DNA of 64,000 nt from Hymenobacter sp. APR13 (GTDB lineage Bacteria; Bacteroidota; Bacteroidia; Cytophagales; Hymenobacteraceae): NCBI RefSeq assembly GCF_000737515.1, contig NZ_CP006587.1, positions 372,001 to 436,000 on the forward strand, written 5' to 3'. Below, piece by piece: positions 31,584-40,346 of this stretch. Under the pieces are notes generated by a model, which worked only from the letters and a program-made list of their open reading frames with translations, had not been told where the DNA came from and ran no database searches. Position 1 is the stretch's first letter, and the number at the start of each line of letters is the position of its first letter. A program made the translations under genes and the position numbers.

Positions 31584-34316
31584 ATGAAAATCGGCATCTT
31601 CTTCGGCGGCCCGTCGCGTGAGCGGGAAATCAGCTTTGCGGGCGGCCGCACCGTATACGACAACCTCGACAAGGCCCTCTTTGAGGCCGTCCCCGTGTTT
31701 GTGGACAGCAGCGGAAACTTCATTCTGCTCGACTGGCACTTCATCTATAAAGGCACCATCCGCGACTTCTACCCGCCGGTATCGGCGCTGCCGCGCACCG
31801 AGCTACCGTGGCAGGTGTACCTGGAAAGCCTCGGCCACCTGAGCCTGGACGAGCAGGACCGCATTATCGCGGAGGTAGGCCGCCGCGTGCAGCCCCAGGA
31901 GCTGCGCGAGCTGATGGACTTCGCCTTCCTGGCCCTGCACGGCCCGGGCGGCGAAGACGGCGCCATTCAGGGCCTGCTGGAATGGTACGGCATTCCGTAC
32001 TCCGGCTCCGGCATTCTGCCCTCGGCGTTCGGCATTGATAAGATTGCGCAGAAAAAGCTACTCAAGGCCCTGAATCAGCCTACCCCGAAGTTTCGGGTGT
32101 TGGAAGAGTCGTGGGCTCTGAATGCCACTCACCCCAAGTATCTACGAGGCTTGGTAGAGGAGCTTGGGCTGCCGCTGGTTATCAAGGCCCCACGCCAAGG
32201 CAGCAGCTTGGGCATCAGCATTCTGAAAGAAGAAGATCCGGCCGCTTTTGCCAAAGCTATTGAGCGGGCCTTGTTTCAGCACACCATCACGCGGGAGGAA
32301 TGGGCAGCGCTGGACGAGCCGGCTCGCTTGGCTTGGGTGCGACAGGTGGCTGATATCCGGGAAGGCATTGGGTTGCCCGTTGCAGCGCATGCTGCCCAAG
32401 CCGGCTTCGGAGCCATCAGCTCCGACTATGTAATGCCGGTGCTGGAGCACCCGCAGGAACTGCTCACTTTCCTAAACGAGCACTTTCCGCAAGCCGATGT
32501 AGTTCACCTGCGCAGCACCACCGGCGAAACGCAGGTGTTGGTGGAAAGCTTTGTGGCCGGCCGCGAGTTCAGCTGCATTGTGGTGGAGAATGAGCGGGGC
32601 GAGCCGCTGGCTCTGCCTCCAACGGAGATTGTAAAGGGCGACGAAATGTTCGACTACCGCTCGAAGTATCTGCCGGGCTTGGCGCGCAAAGTGACGCCCA
32701 TTGACCTGCCGGAAGCTGATATTCAGCGCATCCGGCAGCAAGCCCAGACGATGTTTAGCACGTTCGGCTTTCAGGTATATGCCCGTCTCGACGGCTTCAT
32801 TCAGGCCGACGGCACGATCTTCCTCAACGACCCGAACACGACATCGGGGATGCTGCCAGCCTCGTTCTTCTTCCATCAAGCCGCTGAAATTGGCCTCAAT
32901 CCGAGCCAGTTCCTGACGTACATCATTCGGACTTCCCTGGCGGCGCGGCGCCGCAGCGGGATGGCCCCAACCAAGCTGGAAGCACAGTTGCGCCAGCTGG
33001 ACGCGGCCGTGGCGGCCCGGGCCAGCGAGGTGCGCACCCGCACGAAAGTGGCCGTGGTTATGGGCGGCTACTCGTCGGAGCGGCATATTTCGGTGGAAAG
33101 CGGCCGCAACATCTTCGAGAAGCTCAGCTCCTCGGTGAAGTACGAGCCGGTGCCCGTGTTCCTGACCGGCAACAGCGACGAGTTCCGCCTCTACGTGCTG
33201 CCCATCAACGTGATGCTCAAGGACAACGCCGACGACATCCGGGAGAAAGTGGAGCACATGGAGGCCGGCCACGGCCTGCACCCTATTTTGGAGCGCATCC
33301 GGCAGGAAGCTCAGGACATCACCCGCACCTTCGCGGGGCAGCTCACGGCCCAGCCGCGCCGCGTGTCGTTCGCGGAGCTGGCTGACATGGTGGACGAAGT
33401 GTTCATTGCCCTGCACGGCCGCCCCGGCGAAGACGGTGCCCTGCAGCGCGAGCTGGAGAAGTTCGGGTTGCCCTACAACGGCTCGGGCGTGGACAGTTCC
33501 TCGGTCACGATCAACAAGTTTGAAACCAACCGCCGCCTGCGCGAGGCCGGGCTGCGCGTGGCTGAGCACCGTATGGCCAGCCGCCTGGAGTGGGCCGCCG
33601 ACGCCGAAAGCTTCTACCGGAGCCTGGAAACGCAGTTCCCCTACCCCTTCATCGCCAAGCCCGCCGACGACGGCTGTTCTTCGGCCGTGAAGAAAATTAA
33701 GTCCCGGCCGGAGCTGGAGGCCTTCACCCGCCTCATCTTCCGCGACCAGCAGGACCTGATGCCCGCCGAGGCCACCACGCTCAGCCTGGGCTTCAAGGAG
33801 GAATTCCCGCAGAAGGACGCCTTCCTGGTGGAAACCCTGATTTCGCGCGACGGCGCGGCCCACTTCCTGGAAGTAACCGGCGGCCTGCTCACGCACTACG
33901 GCCCCGAGGGCGAGCTGCAGATTGAGGTGTTTGAGGCCTCGGAAGCTCTGGCCACCGGCGAGGTGCTGAGCCTGGAAGAGAAGTTTCTGGCCGGCGAAGG
34001 CCAGAACATCACCCCGGCCCGCTACGCGCCGGAGCCCCAAGAGCGCCAGCGCATCTCGGAGGAAGTGAAGCAGGAGCTGCGTCGCGTGGCCGAAATCCTG
34101 AACATTCAGGGCTACGCCCGCATCGATGCGTTTGTGCGCGTCCGCGACAACGGGGCGGTGGAAGTGCTCATCATCGAGGTGAACTCCTTGCCCGGCATGA
34201 CGCCCGCTACCTGCATTTTCCACCAGACCGCGCTGGCCGGCTACACGCCCTACCAGTTCATCGACCAGATTCTGGAGTTCGGCAAGCAGCGCAGTGAGCG
34301 GCAGATTGTAGCATAA
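31584..34316 (+). CDS. Tandem-fused double D-alanine-D-alanine ligase
   Basis: 910 residues, about 2.7 times a normal Ddl. Two complete Ddl-like units follow one another. Unit 1 begins MKIGIFFGGPSREREIS and has ALHGPGGEDGAIQG and IPYSGSG. Unit 2 begins near residue 487 with VAVVMGGYSSERHISVESG and has ALHGRPGEDGALQ and LPYNGSG. The metal/ATP motif is intact in unit 2 (IIEVNSLPGMTPAT) but changed in unit 1 (FLNDPNTTSGMLPAS), and the first unit has a long insert around 220-290. D-Ala-D-Ala ligase supplies the peptidoglycan dipeptide. Unit 1 may be regulatory or use another substrate. The last codons GTA GCA TAA are part of a repeat element. Confidence 0.88.
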   Translation: MKIGIFFGGPSREREISFAGGRTVYDNLDKALFEAVPVFVDSSGNFILLDWHFIYKGTIRDFYPPVSALPRTELPWQVYLESLGHLSLDEQDRIIAEVGRRVQPQELRELMDFAFLALHGPGGEDGAIQGLLEWYGIPYSGSGILPSAFGIDKIAQKKLLKALNQPTPKFRVLEESWALNATHPKYLRGLVEELGLPLVIKAPRQGSSLGISILKEEDPAAFAKAIERALFQHTITREEWAALDEPARLAWVRQVADIREGIGLPVAAHAAQAGFGAISSDYVMPVLEHPQELLTFLNEHFPQADVVHLRSTTGETQVLVESFVAGREFSCIVVENERGEPLALPPTEIVKGDEMFDYRSKYLPGLARKVTPIDLPEADIQRIRQQAQTMFSTFGFQVYARLDGFIQADGTIFLNDPNTTSGMLPASFFFHQAAEIGLNPSQFLTYIIRTSLAARRRSGMAPTKLEAQLRQLDAAVAARASEVRTRTKVAVVMGGYSSERHISVESGRNIFEKLSSSVKYEPVPVFLTGNSDEFRLYVLPINVMLKDNADDIREKVEHMEAGHGLHPILERIRQEAQDITRTFAGQLTAQPRRVSFAELADMVDEVFIALHGRPGEDGALQRELEKFGLPYNGSGVDSSSVTINKFETNRRLREAGLRVAEHRMASRLEWAADAESFYRSLETQFPYPFIAKPADDGCSSAVKKIKSRPELEAFTRLIFRDQQDLMPAEATTLSLGFKEEFPQKDAFLVETLISRDGAAHFLEVTGGLLTHYGPEGELQIEVFEASEALATGEVLSLEEKFLAGEGQNITPARYAPEPQERQRISEEVKQELRRVAEILNIQGYARIDAFVRVRDNGAVEVLIIEVNSLPGMTPATCIFHQTALAGYTPYQFIDQILEFGKQRSERQIVA

Positions 34317-34410
34317 GCTTTAGCTTGTGCCGTTAACCGCCTACCTCATTTTCATCTACCCTACCTGTCGCCAACTACCACCTGGCGGCGCAAGCTAAAG
34401 CTTACGCTAC
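34308..34410. repeat. REP/BIME-like element B, forms ddl stop and touches next start
   Basis: Arms 34308-34331 and 34387-34410 (24 nt, two mismatches) are nearly the same as those of element A; the 55-nt interior is unrelated. The left head GTAGCATAA encodes the last two residues and stop of the ligase; the right end GCTAC is followed directly by ATG of the PASTA gene. Confidence 0.75.
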
Positions 34411-35196
34411 ATGTCTTTTTTCAAATCTGATACGCCGCTTGATCTGGTGAAGCACCTGCTGGTGATTGGCCTGGCCACGGCGGCGCTGGTGTTCGGGTTC
34501 TTCTTCGTGTATCTGCCCCTCACCACCAACCACGGCGAAACCATCGTGGTGCCCAAAATCACGGGTATGAACCAGGCAGACCTCGAAGACTACCTCGATG
34601 AGCGCAACCTGCGCTTCTACGTCGACGACAGTTCCTATAATCCCGGCACGCGCCCGTTTACGGTGCTCAACCAGGACCCCGCGCCCGGCGAGAAGGTGAA
34701 GGAAGACCGCAAGATCTACATCACTGTGGCCATGAAGAACCCACCCGTCATCAAGATGCCCAAGCTGACGGATGGCTCGGTGAAAAACGCCCAGATGATT
34801 CTGAGCAGCTACGATTTGGTGGTAGGCCAGATCAAGCTGGTGCCCAACATTCAGCAGAACGCCGTGCTGCGGCAGCTGGTGGGCGGCAAGGAAATTGCGC
34901 CCGGCGCCGCCATTGCCAAAGGCACTAAAGTAGACCTGGAAGTGGGCGACGGCCTCGGCAACCAGGAATTCCCGGTGCCTAACCTCATCAACATGCCCGC
35001 CGACGAAGCCACCACCTTGCTCATCGGCCAGGGCCTGCAGCTGGGCGAAGTATTCTACCAGCCCGCCCAGGACGGCGAAACCGACGGCACCGTAGTGAAG
35101 CAGCGCCCCGTGGCCGCCCCCGACGCCACCATCCGCATGGGCCAGCTGGTCGACATCTGGGTGGCCGGCGACGAGCCAGTGAAACCAGTGAACTAG
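34411..35196 (+). CDS. PASTA-domain membrane protein
   Basis: 261 residues. One membrane segment at about 15-36 (LVIGLATAALVFGFFFVYLP), then three PASTA repeats (ETIVVPKITGMNQADLEDYL; PVIKMPKLTDGSVKNAQMIL; FPVPNLINMPADEATTLLIG) outside the cytoplasm. PASTA domains bind muropeptides or cell-wall polymers. There is no kinase or transpeptidase domain. Its place right behind the D-Ala-D-Ala ligase fits a cell-wall role. It starts at the edge of a repeat, with no room for a separate promoter. Confidence 0.87.
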   Translation: MSFFKSDTPLDLVKHLLVIGLATAALVFGFFFVYLPLTTNHGETIVVPKITGMNQADLEDYLDERNLRFYVDDSSYNPGTRPFTVLNQDPAPGEKVKEDRKIYITVAMKNPPVIKMPKLTDGSVKNAQMILSSYDLVVGQIKLVPNIQQNAVLRQLVGGKEIAPGAAIAKGTKVDLEVGDGLGNQEFPVPNLINMPADEATTLLIGQGLQLGEVFYQPAQDGETDGTVVKQRPVAAPDATIRMGQLVDIWVAGDEPVKPVN

Positions 35197-35197
35197 A

Positions 35198-35366
35198 ATC
35201 GCAGATTTTGCAGATTTAAGGCTGATTTCACAGATTGATTTCCCCCGAAAGAGCCGCGCTGTTGCGCGGCTCTTTTGCGTTGTATTGCCACCAGCAGGCG
35301 CATACCTCTACCGCCTGAATCCGCGAAATCCTTTTTCAATCTGCAAAATCTGTGATTGAAATTTTA
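35198..35366. repeat. CAGATTTTGCAGATT-type intergenic repeat with internal terminator
   Basis: CAGATTTTGCAGATT at 35202-35216 recurs inverted at 35338-35352. A terminator, AAAGAGCCGCGC-TGTT-GCGCGGCTCTTTT (35248-35275), is between them. Such sequences are common in Bacteroidota intergenic DNA. Confidence 0.55.
35248..35275 (+). terminator. Terminator after PASTA gene
   Basis: 12-bp perfect stem with a four-base loop and TTTT at the end. Confidence 0.85.
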
Positions 35367-35410
35367 AGCGGTGCCGGCGCGTTTCAAGCCCATATCCTAA
35401 CTTGCTTTCG

Positions 35411-37306
35411 ATGATGTATTCCAAAGTTCTACGCGTTTCTGTCTTATCGATTCTGGGTGTGCTGCCCTTGGCCACGGTGGCGCAGGAGCTACACTCGCTG
35501 GGCACCGACCCGGGCCGCACGGCGCCGGCCGCCCGCCCGGCCACCGCCCAGCGCGGGCAGGCCCTGACGCTGCCCTTCTTCGACGACTTCACGACGCCCC
35601 AGGAGGGCACGCCGAAAGCGGCGAACTGGCTGCCCGGCGGCGGGGTGCTCGTCAACAACCGGTTTCCACTGGCGCCGCCCACCCGCGGCGTGGCCACCTT
35701 CGACGGGCAGCAGGCCAACGGCCGCCCCTACGGCAGCGGCTACAGCGACATCGACTCGCTGGTGTCGCAGCCCATCGACCTGAGCGGCCGCACCGCCACC
35801 GACCGGCTGTATCTGGGCTTCTACTGGCAGGCGGGCAACATTTTCCGGCGGCCGTCGGCCAATGCCAGCACGGCCGCGGTGCAGCTGCAGCTGGAGTTCA
35901 AAGACCAGAATGGCCTGTGGGTGCCGGTCTGGACGCGCCGCAGCAACGGCACCCGCGAGGACTTCCGGCGCAAGTTCGTGGCCATTGATCAGGCGCGGTT
36001 TCTGCACGGTGATTTCCAGTTCCGGTTTCGGGCCAAGGGCAGCCTGGCCAACAACGACGACTCCTGGAGCATCGACTACGTGAAGCTGGCCCCGGTGCGG
36101 GTGCGCGCCGATTCGCTGTATCAGGACGTGGCCACTAGCCGCCCGCTGAGCAGCTTGCTGGCCCGCGGCACGGCCATGCCGGTGGGGCAGTTCAACGCCG
36201 CCCCCAACCCGACCGCGCAACTCAACCCGGCCACCTTCACCACCATCAACAACCTCTCCGACAGCGGCTTTCCGGTGCCCGGCCGCTGGGTGGGCCAGCT
36301 GGACGTGCTGCCCAGCGGCCCGTCGGCCCTGTTCCGTACTACCGACTTCCTCTCGCTGAGCAGCCCGCAGTTTCAGTTTCGGATTGCGGGCGACCTGCGT
36401 AGCAGCCCGCTGCCGGTGTCGGCGGCGGCCAAAACGGTGCGGCACCGCCTCACGCTCATCACCAACGAAGCCAACACCGACCCGCGCACCCTGCCCAACG
36501 ACACCATCTCGCGCGTGACCGAGTTGAGCGACTATTTCGCTTACGACGACGGCACCGCCGAAGCCTTCGTGAGCGTGCCGCCGTCTACCCTGAATCAGAG
36601 CTACTACGCTCTGCAGTTCGACCTCAACAAGCCCGACCAGGTGCGCAGCATCCGTATCTCGCCGGCGTATCCGAGTGCGGCGGGCCGCACCATCACCGTG
36701 AACGTGTGGGACGCCGACCCGGCCAACAGCGGGGCCCCTACCCGCTTGCCCAAAGCCACGCAGAGTGTGCAGATTCCGGCCTCGCTGCCGGCGGGCCAGA
36801 CGTTCATGGAAGTTGCGTTTGCAGCGCCGGTGCCGGTGAGTGGGCGGTTTTATGCCGGCTACGGCCACGGCCTCATTACCACGCCGCTTGGCATCAACAT
36901 CGACCTCAACAACGTGCCGCCCACGGATGCCTTCTGGCAGTTCACCCGCAACGTGTGGGAGCCGAGGCCCACGGTTTCGCCGGATGTGCCGCCGCAGTAC
37001 GAGGGCTGGGCCCTGATGCTGCGCCCGGTGATGACCAACACGGTGCTCAGCAGCGCCCCGGCGTCGGTGGCCGACTCGTACAGCCTCTACCCCAACCCGG
37101 CCTCGCAGGGGCAGGTGCGGGTGCAGGGCCGCTACGCCCATGCCCAGGTGCTCGATGCCCTGGGCCGCGTGGCCTGGCAGCAGCCCGCCAGCCAGCACGG
37201 CCAGCCCCTGCTGGAGCTGGGCGCGCTGCCCGCCGGCCTCTACCTGGTGCAGCTGACACTGGCCGATGGCCTGACCGTGAGCAAGCGCCTGATACTGAAC
37301 AAATAG
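35411..37306 (+). CDS. T9SS type A sorting-domain exported protein
   Basis: 631 residues from ATG 35411 (a TTG nine bases earlier is less likely). A signal peptide (VLRVSVLSILGVLPLATVAQ) is followed by a large extracellular region with no identified catalytic domain. The C-terminal 75 residues carry the type IX sorting pattern: YSLYPNPASQGQVRV, ALGRVAWQQ, LPAGLYLVQL and a KRLILNK end. The protein should pass the outer membrane through the type IX system. Function of the mature part is unknown. Confidence 0.85.
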   Translation: MMYSKVLRVSVLSILGVLPLATVAQELHSLGTDPGRTAPAARPATAQRGQALTLPFFDDFTTPQEGTPKAANWLPGGGVLVNNRFPLAPPTRGVATFDGQQANGRPYGSGYSDIDSLVSQPIDLSGRTATDRLYLGFYWQAGNIFRRPSANASTAAVQLQLEFKDQNGLWVPVWTRRSNGTREDFRRKFVAIDQARFLHGDFQFRFRAKGSLANNDDSWSIDYVKLAPVRVRADSLYQDVATSRPLSSLLARGTAMPVGQFNAAPNPTAQLNPATFTTINNLSDSGFPVPGRWVGQLDVLPSGPSALFRTTDFLSLSSPQFQFRIAGDLRSSPLPVSAAAKTVRHRLTLITNEANTDPRTLPNDTISRVTELSDYFAYDDGTAEAFVSVPPSTLNQSYYALQFDLNKPDQVRSIRISPAYPSAAGRTITVNVWDADPANSGAPTRLPKATQSVQIPASLPAGQTFMEVAFAAPVPVSGRFYAGYGHGLITTPLGINIDLNNVPPTDAFWQFTRNVWEPRPTVSPDVPPQYEGWALMLRPVMTNTVLSSAPASVADSYSLYPNPASQGQVRVQGRYAHAQVLDALGRVAWQQPASQHGQPLLELGALPAGLYLVQLTLADGLTVSKRLILNK

Positions 37307-37399
37307 ATAATCTGCGGGCCCTTTTTGCGTGGTACTTATGTGGAGTTTTGCCACCTTTACGCTCCACAATTTTCCTTCCACAACCCTTCACATAGCCCT

Positions 37400-37699
37400 A
37401 TGGCCGATATAACTCCTGCCGAGCTAAAACAACGCCAGGCCGCTGGCGAAAAACCTACCATTATTGACGTGCGCGAGCCTTGGGAAAACGAGGAAGGCCG
37501 CATCGAAGGCAGCCAGAATATTCCGCTTAACACGCTGCCGCAGAAGCTAGAAGAGCTGGAAGACCTCAAAGACCAGGAAATCATTGTGCACTGCAAAAGC
37601 GGCGGCCGTTCCACCTCGGCCAAAGCTTACCTCACCCAGCAGGGCTTTATGCAGGTTCGCAACCTGCTCGGCGGCTTCCAGGCCTACCAGCAGGCGTAG
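37400..37699 (+). CDS. Single-domain rhodanese-like sulfurtransferase
   Basis: 99 residues from ATG 37400 (MADITPAELKQRQ); the longer frame adds 25 non-conserved residues. IIDVREPWENEEGRIEGSQN and the active loop VHCKSGGRS with Cys65 identify a GlpE-like rhodanese. It may transfer sulfane sulfur in the cytoplasm. A terminator follows. Confidence 0.9.
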   Translation: MADITPAELKQRQAAGEKPTIIDVREPWENEEGRIEGSQNIPLNTLPQKLEELEDLKDQEIIVHCKSGGRSTSAKAYLTQQGFMQVRNLLGGFQAYQQA

Positions 37700-37720
37700 A
37701 TTTTTCGGTTGTATCTATCG

Positions 37721-37757
37721 GAGTCGTTTCCTCGTTTGGGGAAACGACTCTTTTTTT
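37721..37757 (+). terminator. Terminator after rhodanese
   Basis: GAGTCGTTTC and GAAACGACTC form a perfect 10-bp stem before seven T. Confidence 0.88.
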
Positions 37758-37787
37758 ATGCCTGTTTATCAACTACTTGACACAAAG

Positions 37788-37806
37788 TGCAATAATTAAT
37801 TGTGCA
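37788..37806. promoter_or_regulatory. Candidate OhrR operator
   Basis: TGCAATAATTAATTGTGCA, an imperfect palindrome similar to the TACAATT-AATTGTA boxes of OhrR; it overlaps the perfect TTGTGCACAA. It lies 47 nt before the MarR start codon. Confidence 0.45.
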
Positions 37807-37852
37807 CAACTAAACATTACACAACCACAGGCAGTTCACTATTCTGAAACCC

Positions 37853-38305
37853 ATGAGCGACACTCCATCCCTTCCTTCCGACGAAACGCTGCTGAAACTG
37901 GAAAGCCAGCTGTGCTTCCCCATCTATGCCGTTTCCAGGATGCTGACCAAGGCCTACCAGCCCTATCTGCAGGAGCTTGACCTGACCTATCCGCAATACC
38001 TGGTGCTGCTGCTGCTCTGGGAGCATGGCGAGCTGACCGTAAAGGCGCTGGGCGACAACCTGCTGCTCGACTCGGGCACGCTCACGCCGCTGCTCAAGCG
38101 GCTGGAGCAGAAGCAGTGGGTGAGCCGCCGCCGCGACCCGCGCGACGAGCGGTCCGTCATCATCGGCCTGCTGCCGGCTGGCCGCGAGCTGCAGAAGCGT
38201 GCTTGCCACGTTCCGGAGGCCCTGTTCGCCAGGCTGGGCATGCCGCCCGCCGAGTTTGAGGCCCTGCGCACCCAGCTTCAACAACTACTCATTCGGCTGT
38301 CCTGA
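37853..38305 (+). CDS. ohrR: MarR family regulator, OhrR-like
   Basis: 150 residues. LESQLCFPIYAVSRMLTKAY includes Cys21 at the position of the peroxide-sensing cysteine of OhrR, and the wing region DPRDERSVIIGL is typical. The winged helix is LTVKALGDNLLLDSGTLTPLLKRLEQ. It is followed by ohr 43 nt downstream. OhrR represses ohr until an organic hydroperoxide oxidizes the cysteine. A candidate operator precedes it. Confidence 0.9.
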   Translation: MSDTPSLPSDETLLKLESQLCFPIYAVSRMLTKAYQPYLQELDLTYPQYLVLLLLWEHGELTVKALGDNLLLDSGTLTPLLKRLEQKQWVSRRRDPRDERSVIIGLLPAGRELQKRACHVPEALFARLGMPPAEFEALRTQLQQLLIRLS

Positions 38306-38348
38306 GTCCTGGCCGGCTTTTTTTCTTCTTCCCTTCATTTTTTACCCG

Positions 38349-38786
38349 ATGAAAATCAACAAAGTCTTCACCGCACAGGCAAAAGCCAAAGGTGGCCGCG
38401 ACGGCCAGGTTACGTCCAAAGATGAGGTAATCAACATTCCGCTGAGCACGCCCAAGGAGATGGGCGGCCCCGGCAAGCCTAACTCCACCAATCCCGAGCA
38501 GCTGTTTGCCGCCGCCTATGCCTCGTGCTTCGAGGGTGCGCTGGGCGTAGCAGCCCGCCAGGCCAAAGTGAAGCTCGACGGCGTGACGGTGGAAGCCCTG
38601 ATTGGTTTCGGCCAAGCGGAAGACGGCGGCTACGGCATTTCGGCCGATCTGCACATCAACATCCCCGGCGTAGAGCAGGCCCAGGCCGAAGAGCTGGTGC
38701 AGGCCGCCCACGGCATCTGCCCTTACTCGCGCGCTACCCGCGGCAACATCGAGGTGAACCTGACTACCACCACCGAAGCTGCATAA
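38349..38786 (+). CDS. ohr: Organic hydroperoxide resistance protein
   Basis: 145 residues, OsmC/Ohr family. Both redox cysteines are present: Cys60 (AAYASCFEGAL) and Cys124 (GICPYSRATRGNIEV). The enzyme reduces organic and lipid hydroperoxides with lipoylated or thiol partners. Placed right behind the OhrR-like gene. Start ATG 38349; the longer frame enters the regulator gene. A second Ohr is at 48063. Confidence 0.93.
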   Translation: MKINKVFTAQAKAKGGRDGQVTSKDEVINIPLSTPKEMGGPGKPNSTNPEQLFAAAYASCFEGALGVAARQAKVKLDGVTVEALIGFGQAEDGGYGISADLHINIPGVEQAQAEELVQAAHGICPYSRATRGNIEVNLTTTTEAA

Positions 38787-38808
38787 CTGGCCTCCTGGCC
38801 TGAAGTAC

Positions 38809-38850
38809 AACCGTCATCCTGAGCAACCTTGGGATGACGGTTAATTTTTT
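38809..38850 (+). terminator. Terminator after ohr
   Basis: AACCGTCATCC and GGATGACGGTT form an 11-bp stem before a T-rich tail. The GTCATCCTGAGC sequence resembles known dispersed repeats. Confidence 0.75.
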
Positions 38851-38871
38851 CCTCGCTCTTTTCCCCACGCT

Positions 38872-39867
38872 ATGAAAACCCAAGCCATTGTGCTGGCCAG
38901 CCGCCCCCAGGGCACGCCGACCGCCGAACAGTTCCGATTTGAAACGCTGGAGCTGCCGCCGCTGGCAGCCGGTCAGGTGCTGCTGAAAACCCGCTATGTG
39001 TCGGTTGACCCGTATATGCGCGGCCGGATGAGCGCCGCCAAGTCGTACGTGGCGCCGTTTGAAGTGGGCCAGCCGATTGCAGGTGGCGTGGTGGCCGAGG
39101 TGGTGGAAAGCCAGTCTGACGCGCTGCCTGTGGGCAGCGTGGTGGTGGGCAACCTGCCCTGGCAGCAGCACAGCGTTGCGGATGGCAAGAGCCTGAACCA
39201 GATTCCGACGGACAAGGCGCCGGTGAGCTACTTTCTGGGGCTGCTGGGCATGCCCGGCCTCACGGCCTACTTCGGCCTGCTCGATATCTGCCAGCCCAAA
39301 GCGGGCGAAACGGTAGTGGTATCGGGTGCGGCCGGCGCGGTGGGCATGGTGGTGGGCCAGCTGGCCAAAATCCAGGGCTGCCGCGTGATTGGCACCGCCG
39401 GCTCCGACGAGAAGGTGGCCTACCTGAAAGAGCTGGGCTTCGATGAAGCCATCAACTACAAAACTGCCAACCTTGCCGAAGCCCTGGCTGCCGCCGCCCC
39501 CAACGGCGTCGACTGTTACTTCGACAACGTGGGCGGCCCCATCACCGACGCCGTGTACGACCTGCTGAATAAGCACGCCCGTATTGCGCTCTGCGGCCAG
39601 ATTTCCACCTACAACAGCACCGAAGCGCCGGTGGGCCCGCGCCCCGAGGGCAAGCTGCTCAAAACCAGTACCAAGCTGCAGGGCTTCATCGTGAGCGACT
39701 ACCTGCCACAGTGGCCCGAAGGCGTTGCCAAGCTCACGGAATGGTATGGCCAGGGCAAGCTGAAGTTCGAGGAAACCATCACCGACGGCTTCGACCAGAT
39801 TCCGGCGGCGTTCCTGGGCTTGTTTCAGGGCGACAACACCGGCAAGGCCATCGTGAAGGTCGCCTAG
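38872..39867 (+). CDS. NADP-dependent oxidoreductase, 2-alkenal/curcumin reductase-like MDR
   Basis: 331 residues. VLLKTRYVSVDPYMRGRM and the NADPH motif VVVSGAAGAVGMVVGQLAK, with FLGLLGMPGLTAYFGLL, are typical of leukotriene B4 dehydrogenase/CurA-type MDR. These reduce the double bond of alpha,beta-unsaturated aldehydes and ketones formed by lipid peroxidation, consistent with the adjacent ohr. Confidence 0.92.
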   Translation: MKTQAIVLASRPQGTPTAEQFRFETLELPPLAAGQVLLKTRYVSVDPYMRGRMSAAKSYVAPFEVGQPIAGGVVAEVVESQSDALPVGSVVVGNLPWQQHSVADGKSLNQIPTDKAPVSYFLGLLGMPGLTAYFGLLDICQPKAGETVVVSGAAGAVGMVVGQLAKIQGCRVIGTAGSDEKVAYLKELGFDEAINYKTANLAEALAAAAPNGVDCYFDNVGGPITDAVYDLLNKHARIALCGQISTYNSTEAPVGPRPEGKLLKTSTKLQGFIVSDYLPQWPEGVAKLTEWYGQGKLKFEETITDGFDQIPAAFLGLFQGDNTGKAIVKVA

Positions 39868-39893
39868 CTTTTTCCTTTCAAATCCCGCTTTTC

Positions 39894-40214
39894 ATGGCAA
39901 CTCCAGCTGAAATCTATTGCGTGGCCGCCGAGTGGCTGGTACCCGCTGAGCACATCGACACCGTCCGCGACCTGCTGATGCAAGCCGCCGCCGCCGTGCG
40001 CCAGCACGAGCCCGGCAACCTGCTCTACATTGCCCACGAGTCGGCCGACGAGCCCGGACGCTTCTTCGTGTATGAGCAGTACGCCAACCAGGAAGCGCAG
40101 ATTGCGCACCGCGCTGCGCCCCACTTCCAGGACCTCGTGCTGGGCCGCATAGTGCCGCTGCTGGCCGAGCGCAAAACCTCCTTCTACCGCCTGCTGCCCG
40201 TCCAGGGCCAGTAA
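39894..40214 (+). CDS. ABM-domain putative quinol monooxygenase
   Basis: 106 residues: EIYCVAAEWLVPAEHIDTV, HEPGNLLYIAHESADEPGRF and FFVYEQYANQEAQIAHR follow the YgiN pattern, including the conserved E-Q-Y. It is 26 nt behind the MDR gene, so probably the same transcript. Third ABM protein in the window. Confidence 0.87.
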   Translation: MATPAEIYCVAAEWLVPAEHIDTVRDLLMQAAAAVRQHEPGNLLYIAHESADEPGRFFVYEQYANQEAQIAHRAAPHFQDLVLGRIVPLLAERKTSFYRLLPVQGQ

Positions 40215-40219
40215 AAGCC

Positions 40220-40304
40220 GTAGCGCGAACTGTGTAGTTCGCGCCCCCGCGCCGTCCACACGATTTCAACGGCGCAATGGCACGAACTACACAGTTCGCG
40301 CTAC
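40220..40304. repeat. REP/BIME-like element C between ABM and DJ-1 genes
   Basis: 26-nt arms (40220-40245 and 40279-40304, one mismatch) start with GTAGC outward; each contains the palindrome GCGAACT-GTGT-AGTTCGC. The interior is 33 nt. GTAG heads and end-GCC match the layout of elements A and B although the palindrome differs. Confidence 0.75.
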
Positions 40305-40346
40305 TGAAACCAAACACCCGTTTTTCCCCTCCTTTTTCCTACAACC

